Assembly (NCBI GenBank): GCA_028023455.1
Contig: JAQFVV010012395.1
Location: 3,162,001 to 3,226,000, forward strand
DNA from: Epiperipatus broadwayi
Taxonomy: Eukaryota > Onychophora > Udeonychophora > Euonychophora > Peripatidae
Direction: 5' to 3'
DNA: 64,000 bases
Made by a program: the position numbers and the translations under genes. The stretch's first letter is position 1. The number at the start of each line of letters is the position of its first letter. This document shows, in pieces, positions 62,633 through 64,000 of the stretch. Under the pieces are notes generated by a model. The model worked only from the letters and a program-made list of their open reading frames with translations. It ran no database searches and was not told the origin of the DNA.

Positions 62633-62809
62633 TTTTTTTGTAATTGATATATTTTTTTAATACCATTATTATTATTATGTTGTTTTACTAATGTGCTTTT
62701 CAATATGATAATATTAAATCGTGCTATCACACTTCCAGCGTAAAGCTGTCAACAAATAGAATGTACTTCTCATATTCATAGCCAGATTATGATTCTTTCT
62801 TTGAAATCA

Positions 62810-63113
62810 TTATATAAATAAATAAATACCATATGCAAATTCTATGCAAATGAGTAACGAAGACCATCTTTTAGATATAGCAAAACAAGCACCCTTATGA
62901 TTAATGGCGAAGGTGTCCTCTGCTATAAAGTAAGCTTCTTTTACCTTTCGCCTAATATCATGCCTCTCAGTACAAACCAATTTTGCAGATGCGGGTTCAA
63001 ACACATGTCCTGACACTTTTTGATGTGCAAAAATTGAAGTGCATTCTGGATCTGTCTGTGCCTTATTGTATCTATACTTGGGTTGTGATATCCTAGTAGC
63101 TATGGTAGCTCTT
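62810..63113 (-). pseudogene. PLE GIY-YIG domain, C-terminal part
   Basis: The open minus-strand frame encodes RATIATRISQ, then SIFAHQKVSGHVFEPASAK, then RHDIRRKVKEAYFIAE and FAINHKGACFAISKR, ending with a stop at 62810. These are the R..H / H....GH.F / R...EA..I / IN blocks after the YIG strand of PLE endonucleases. The frame is longer than in the partner arm, which has an in-frame stop at 63413. The first strand (GIY and YIG) is missing because the arm is truncated at 63113, so it cannot be a whole nuclease. Confidence 0.75.
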
Positions 63114-63120
63114 TTGTAAA

Positions 63121-63655
63121 TAATATTGGAAAAAGATGAAGACAACAAGCCTTGGATATTGTTGCCCTACATGCACTCTTTGCATAAAAGTTTTATAAGA
63201 CTTTCTCTAAGGGATTTCGTTTGAGTTTTCATACACCCATCTCAACTAATAGGCTTATTAACAACACTAAAGACACTATAGCTTCTGATCAGACCCCACA
63301 GGCTGGGTACAGAGTGGCATGCCCTCATAATGGATGCAAAGCATCATACTATGGCAAAACAAGAGCTACCATAGCTACTAGGATATCACAAAAGTATAGA
63401 TACAATAAGGCATAGACAGATCCAGAATGCATTTCAATTTTTGCACAACATCAAAAAGTGTCAGGACATGTGTTTGAACCTGCATCTGCAAAATTGGTTT
63501 GTACTGAGAGGCATGATATTAGGCGAAAGATAAAAGAAGCTTACTTTATAGCAGAGGACTCCTTTGCCATTAATCGTAAGGATGCTTGTTTTGCTATATC
63601 TAAAAGATGGTCTTAGTTACTCATTTGTATAGAATTTGCATATGGTATTTATTTA
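63121..63655 (+). pseudogene. PLE linker and GIY-YIG endonuclease, broken
   Basis: Frames read LPYMHSLHKSFIRLSLRDF, then LIGLLTTLKT-like sequence that continues in frame as INNTKDTIASD. The nuclease is AGYRVACPHNGCKASYYGKT (63305-63361) and RATIATRISQ. The pattern Y+(V/I)xC...C...SYYG-T fits the GIY-YIG domain with the two cysteines that PLE enzymes carry. A frameshift near 63215, an in-frame stop at 63413 and another near 63615 break it. It would make the first-strand nick for target-primed reverse transcription. Confidence 0.8.
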
Positions 63656-63799
63656 TTTATATAATGATTTCAAAGAAAGAATCATAACTGGCTATGAATA
63701 TGAGAAGTACATCTTGAAAGCGCTCAGCCATTTAATTTACTTTTCTATTTGTTGACAGCTTTACGTTGGAAGTATGATAGCACGATTTAATATTATCAT

Positions 63800-64000
63800 A
63801 TTGAAGACAAACGTAAAATATAAATCTACAGGTTATTAATCTGCTTTTCCTTGAATTTGAACTACCATAAGGTCTGTTTCCTAGCTAAAAACTCATAATT
63901 GATTTATAATAATTCCTAAATACATGCTAGTCCAAATTCAAGGAAAACAGAATTAGTAAAAAAAACTTTTTTTTTGTTAAAAGATATGCATTTCTTCCCT
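63800..64000. other. Sequence to window end, no gene seen
   Basis: A short inverted match surrounds the centre near 63900 (TTTTCCTTGAATTTG at 63846 and CAAATTCAAGGAAAA at 63934), a small hairpin. Nothing else seen. Confidence 0.5.

Larger units (their letters stand above)
62699..63796. mobile_element. Penelope-like element, palindromic 3' ends
   Basis: The left arm (62699-63113, minus sense) and right arm (63362-63796, plus sense) are near-perfect inverted repeats ending in TTCAATATGATAATATTAAA and its complement. Each arm carries the end of a PLE GIY-YIG domain plus 3' UTR. Only the plus-sense copy keeps upstream linker sequence (63121-63361). The layout, one longer copy and one shorter inverted copy, is typical of PLE insertions. 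Target duplication could not be fixed. Confidence 0.8.

Noticed and set aside
1-64000. CRISPR arrays, operons, phage or plasmid features
   Set aside because: No regularly spaced short repeats, ribosome-binding sites or bacterial-type gene clusters; the content is eukaryotic.

Overview
The window looks like accessory, transposon-rich DNA from an AT-rich invertebrate animal genome. It is roughly three quarters A+T by eye. I see no operons, ribosome-binding sites or long single-exon genes. Splice-like signals, tRNA-like SINE heads and metazoan-type mobile elements are present: RTE-type LINEs, Ty3/Gypsy, Tigger/pogo and Penelope-like elements (PLEs). I cannot name the species. Almost every recognisable coding remnant is a decayed mobile element. 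Host genes are visible only as a few possible exons.

The main result is a set of hammerhead self-cleaving ribozymes in short repeats with no protein-coding capacity. Family 1 (about 27.7-28.7 kb) has three ribozyme copies in a tandem-plus-inverted array; the tandem cleavage sites are 429 bases apart. Family 2 (58.1-59.5 kb) has two tandem copies 470 bases apart plus one inverted copy, and the whole array sits between perfect 12-base direct repeats. A decayed relative of family 2 lies at 23.2-23.6 kb, and its stem I has changed by paired substitutions. The layout matches retrozymes or the ribozyme-bearing terminal repeats of PLEs. The window also holds two decayed PLE loci with RT and GIY-YIG endonuclease remnants (54.1-55.6 kb and 62.7-63.8 kb), which are plausible relatives of the autonomous partner.

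Layout. 0-8 kb: AT-rich DNA with weak exon candidates, a dispersed repeat and a foldback at 7.1-7.5 kb. 8-17.5 kb: very AT-rich, with a tRNA-like head and a foldback. 17.5-20.3 kb: near full-length dead RTE LINE on the minus strand. 21.9-23.1 kb: polyadenylated exon-like or retroposed sequence. 23.2-23.6 kb: old retrozyme-like palindrome. 24.1 kb: possible membrane-spanning exon of a host gene. 27.7-28.7 kb: retrozyme family 1. 32.1-34.2 kb: solo-LTR candidate. 34.9-37.2 kb: Tigger-like composite foldback. 39.8 kb: possible first exon of a secreted protein. 44.9-46.6 kb: Gypsy LTR and integrase remnant on the minus strand. 49.1-50.5 kb: 5'-truncated RTE LINE. 51.6-54.1 kb: dead Tigger transposase split by a 1.57 kb foldback. 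54.1-55.6 kb: PLE fragments in opposite orientations. 55.8-56.3 kb: another palindrome. 57.8 kb: tRNA-like head. 58.1-59.5 kb: retrozyme family 2. 62.6-63.8 kb: tRNA-like head and palindromic PLE endonuclease.

Inverted repeats are the theme: I count at least nine palindromic elements. Several share a tandem-plus-inverted organisation, which fits reverse transcription of concatemeric or circular RNA with an inversion during integration. That mechanism is inference; the repeats, ribozyme folds and direct repeats can be read from the sequence.
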